DNA of 8,231 nucleotides, from positions 1 to 8,231 of the forward strand of contig JAKAOI010000080.1 in assembly GCA_021812265.1 (NCBI GenBank). The letters are read 5' to 3'. This DNA comes from Chloroflexota bacterium (lineage in GTDB: Bacteria; Chloroflexota; Ktedonobacteria; Ktedonobacterales; JACDGC01). This document shows positions 6,587 through 8,231 of this stretch, in pieces. Each line of letters starts with the position of its first letter. The first letter of the stretch is position 1. The notes beneath the pieces were generated by a model. It did no database searches, had not been told where the DNA came from, and worked only from the letters and a program-made list of their open reading frames with translations. The position numbers were made by a program, and so were the translations under genes.

Positions 6587-6958
6587 TCAATTAACCCAAT
6601 CTTCTCCGACTTTTTTCGGGGATCCGGAAAGTTTAGAAGTAATATGTGTTGTTTTTGACTGCTCTTGCGCCGGCTGCATGGAACGTTCGACAGATGCAGG
6701 CAGCATTAGGGTGACACCGATAAAAACTCCGATAATAATAAAAATATATAACAAGTTTGTTAGAGCAAAATTCTGCAGGGAAAGAAAACTATCAATATGA
6801 AATACCCAAACAGACACTGCTGTTGCAAGGCTAACTATGCCTGCAGCAAATCGTATTGCCAACACGGCGGCATTCTGTCTGTGCAAAATTCCTTGGCTGA
6901 AGTTGATCGCTCCTGCGATGACACCGATTCCTGTCAATAACACTAAAAGAATATCCAT
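6587..6958 (-). CDS. Small three-helix membrane protein of unknown function (123 aa)
   Basis: The protein has three hydrophobic segments: ILLVLLTGIGVIAGAINF near the N-terminus, then AAVLAIRFAAGIVSLATAVS, then LLYIFIIIGVFIGVTLML. A polar tail of about 35 residues follows and ends KKVGEDWVN. The ATG at 6958 is chosen because AAAGG at 6967-6971 lies 8 nt before it. The alternative GTG at 6967 would add three residues but overlaps that ribosome binding site. The pattern resembles many small uncharacterised bacterial membrane proteins, and I recognise no family. Its neighbours give no functional hint, and a candidate promoter at 7032-7060 suggests that it is transcribed alone. Confidence 0.75.
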   Translation of the reverse strand: MDILLVLLTGIGVIAGAINFSQGILHRQNAAVLAIRFAAGIVSLATAVSVWVFHIDSFLSLQNFALTNLLYIFIIIGVFIGVTLMLPASVERSMQPAQEQSKTTHITSKLSGSPKKVGEDWVN

Positions 6959-7031
6959 GACTATCACCTTTTTTCAAAGAGCATATTACGCAGCATGTAC
7001 TTTTCTAGTGTACCACAAGAGTGTTCTTTTG

Positions 7032-7060
7032 GGTATACCATTCGGGTGAGTTTATAACAA
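7032..7060 (-). promoter_or_regulatory. Candidate promoter for the small membrane protein
   Basis: On the minus strand TTGTTA (7060-7055) and TATACC (7037-7032) are separated by exactly 17 bp. The -10 is preceded by TGG, giving an extended -10 form. Each box matches four of six consensus bases. It lies about 74 bp before the ATG at 6958 and just downstream, in the direction of transcription, of repeat copy 2. Confidence 0.4.
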
Positions 7061-7070
7061 TATGTAATGT

Positions 7071-7198
7071 TTAGGACTTTCGCTTGAAAGAGAAGCGTAT
7101 AGGTTCTCGTATCTGAAACAAAGGGAGGTCTGGGGACACCCCAGAACTCCGTACAAGGGGCGCCGCCCCTTGTGTATCCCCGATAGAGAAAGTCATGA
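7071..7198 (+). repeat. MITE-like structured repeat, copy 2 (128 bp, one end degraded)
   Basis: In plus orientation this copy matches the reverse complement of 251-390. Bases 7071-7184 align without gaps with 8 mismatches in 114, then 12 bases are missing relative to copy 1. The right terminal repeat is degraded (AGAGAAAGTCATGA at 7185-7198, 11 of 14 matches). Hairpin 1 at 7124-7150 has a perfect TCTGGGG/CCCCAGA stem with loop ACA, plus an outer GGAG/CTCC. Hairpin 2 at 7151-7175 directly abuts it, with stem GTACAAGGGGC and loop GCC. The right arm ends TGTGT rather than TGTAC, which still pairs by G-U wobble in plus-strand RNA. The copy lies after the dehydrogenase gene and before the promoter of the small membrane protein. 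No open frame of its own is credible. Confidence 0.85.
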
Positions 7199-7296
7199 TG
7201 TTATGTGTTGAGATCAATGTATGGAAGTTTTATTGAATAGACATTGCCCATTTTGATGGCCGGCAAACTATCATCCACAGATGCGCTTTTATTTGT

Positions 7297-8225
7297 TTAT
7301 TGCGCCGACCATCCTCCGTCAGAAGGCAGCACAGCGCCATTAATATTAACGCTGTCATCGCTAAGCAAAAATGTAATTGAAGCGGCTAATTCCTCAGCGT
7401 TTGCCGCATCTGGTATCGTGCTCAGCAATAAATTGACCCGTTCTTCACCCAGTTTCGATTCATATTTTGCTTCAATATTTGTAAGCACAGCGCCCGGAGC
7501 AACTACATTTGTGCGAATACCGCTGGGACCGTACATAAAAGCCATGCTTTTGCTTAACCCCACTACTGCGTGTTTCGACGCCGTATATGCTGCGCCGGCG
7601 GCAGATCCCCGCAAGCTTGCCTCGCTGCCAACATTTACAATAGCGCCTTTATGGTTTGCCAGCATTTTAGGCAAAGCGGCGCGGCTTAACTTCATAGCGC
7701 CGACAACGTTAACCGCCATAACGCGATTCCAAATGGCGTCGCTCATTTCATGCAATGGTGTCATATTATCCATGATTCCTGCTATATTAGCCAGCGCGTC
7801 AATGGTGTTTCCTGCGGCAGCGATAATCTTGCTGATACCTGAGTCGTCGGTAATATCAGCCTGAATTATTGTAATATCAGTGTTTGGAAGCGACACCTTC
7901 AGTTCATTTAACCGATCCTGCACAACATCTACGGCAATAACCCGTCCGCCTTCTTTTGCCACACGGGTGGCTGTCGCTCTGCCGATTCCAGAACCGGCGC
8001 CGGTAACAATAACCGTTTTCCCCTTAAAGCGACTGGGTGTTATCACTTCTTCCCATTCTGGGAGTGTAAAGTCGTCTGTGGCCGATGACGGATCGGTTTT
8101 AGTAGCTGTCTGAACGGTCGACCCTTCGGGCATGATACCGGAATTAGCGCGGCTGATCATATCATCCAGCATTGCTTGAGTAAATTGTCCGCGGCTTAAT
8201 GCAATTAAGCGCTTTAATGTCAACC
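7297..8225 (-). CDS. Short-chain dehydrogenase/reductase, 5' partial, with N-terminal extension
   Basis: A classical SDR oxidoreductase domain starts at about residue 65 (numbering from the TTG at 8223). It has the Rossmann motif TGAGSGIG (74-81), Asp99 at the end of the second strand (favouring NAD(H) over NADP(H)), NIAG (146-149) and Asn172. The catalytic Ser200, Tyr213 and Lys217 form the S-x12-Y-x3-K pattern, and APG is at 242-244. The C-terminal part (FLLSDDSVNINGAVLPSDGG) is typical. The substrate cannot be told from sequence. Before the core are about 64 residues not usual in simple SDRs, including a polar linker (TATKTDPSSATDD). The frame stays open to the right edge, where bases 8226-8231 are probably adapter. 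The true start may therefore be missing, and TTG 8223 is only the first possible one. Confidence 0.93.
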
Positions 8226-8231
8226 AGATCG
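8226..8231 (+). other. Probable sequencing-adapter remnant (right edge)
   Basis: The window ends in AGATCG, the first six bases of the adapter read-through sequence AGATCGGAAGAGC. Six bases alone are weak evidence, but with the nine-base remnant at the left edge the reading is convincing. Residues encoded here should not be trusted. Confidence 0.6.

Larger units (their letters stand above)
6959..7296. other. Intergenic region of 338 bp
   Basis: No credible gene is visible. The region holds the promoter candidate for the small membrane protein (7032-7060) and repeat copy 2 (7071-7198). The remaining 98 bp after the dehydrogenase stop (7199-7296) show no convincing terminator or other signal. 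Confidence 0.7.

Noticed and set aside
6580..6640. Intrinsic terminator at the end of the small membrane protein gene
   Set aside because: A run of eight T bases follows the stop on the minus strand, but the only nearby stem has a mismatch and ends about 16 bases before the run.
251..7198. Composite transposon carrying the genes between the two repeats
   Set aside because: The enclosed genes are mostly housekeeping (recG, coaD), neither repeat has a transposase, and one end of copy 2 is decayed. Two independent insertions explain the layout better.
7244..7864. Plus-strand frame of 206 codons
   Set aside because: It is exactly antisense to the SDR core, whose catalytic motifs are intact. The open frame follows from the codon bias of the real gene.

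Overview
The window is most likely a complete short metagenomic contig rather than a slice of a longer one. Its first nine bases (TTCCGATCT) and last six (AGATCG) match the two orientations of the end of the Illumina adapter. All recognised genes are on the minus strand. The organism is a bacterium of moderate GC content. The RecG protein, with a long N-terminal extension and a wedge domain of Chloroflexota style, suggests Chloroflexota. This is an inference from remembered family features, not from a search.

Reading along the minus strand from right to left: a short-chain dehydrogenase/reductase cut off at its N-terminus (8225-7297); a 338-bp intergenic region holding repeat copy 2 and a candidate promoter; a small three-helix membrane protein (6958-6587); a KDPG-aldolase-like protein with a Pro/Gln/Tyr-rich tail (6406-5426); then a probable operon of recG (5246-2697), coaD (2621-2103), a SepIVA/DivIVA-like coiled-coil gene (2055-1516) and perhaps an orphan polytopic membrane protein (1430-423). 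Repeat copy 1 follows at 390-251. Last comes the putative start of a second membrane protein (151 to the left edge).

The core is housekeeping: fork rescue (RecG), coenzyme A synthesis (CoaD) and probably envelope growth or septation (SepIVA-like). In many Actinobacteria rsmD lies between recG and coaD. Here the 75-bp gap leaves no room for it.

The least ordinary features are two. First, an inverted pair of about 130-140-bp structured repeats lies 6.7 kb apart and carries two adjacent hairpins. It looks like a MITE or a structured-RNA repeat, and three substitutions within the stems stay pairable on only one strand. Second, the aldolase-fold protein has Arg where the Schiff-base Lys should be. 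I found no CRISPR array, tRNA, rRNA, transposase gene or recognisable defence system.
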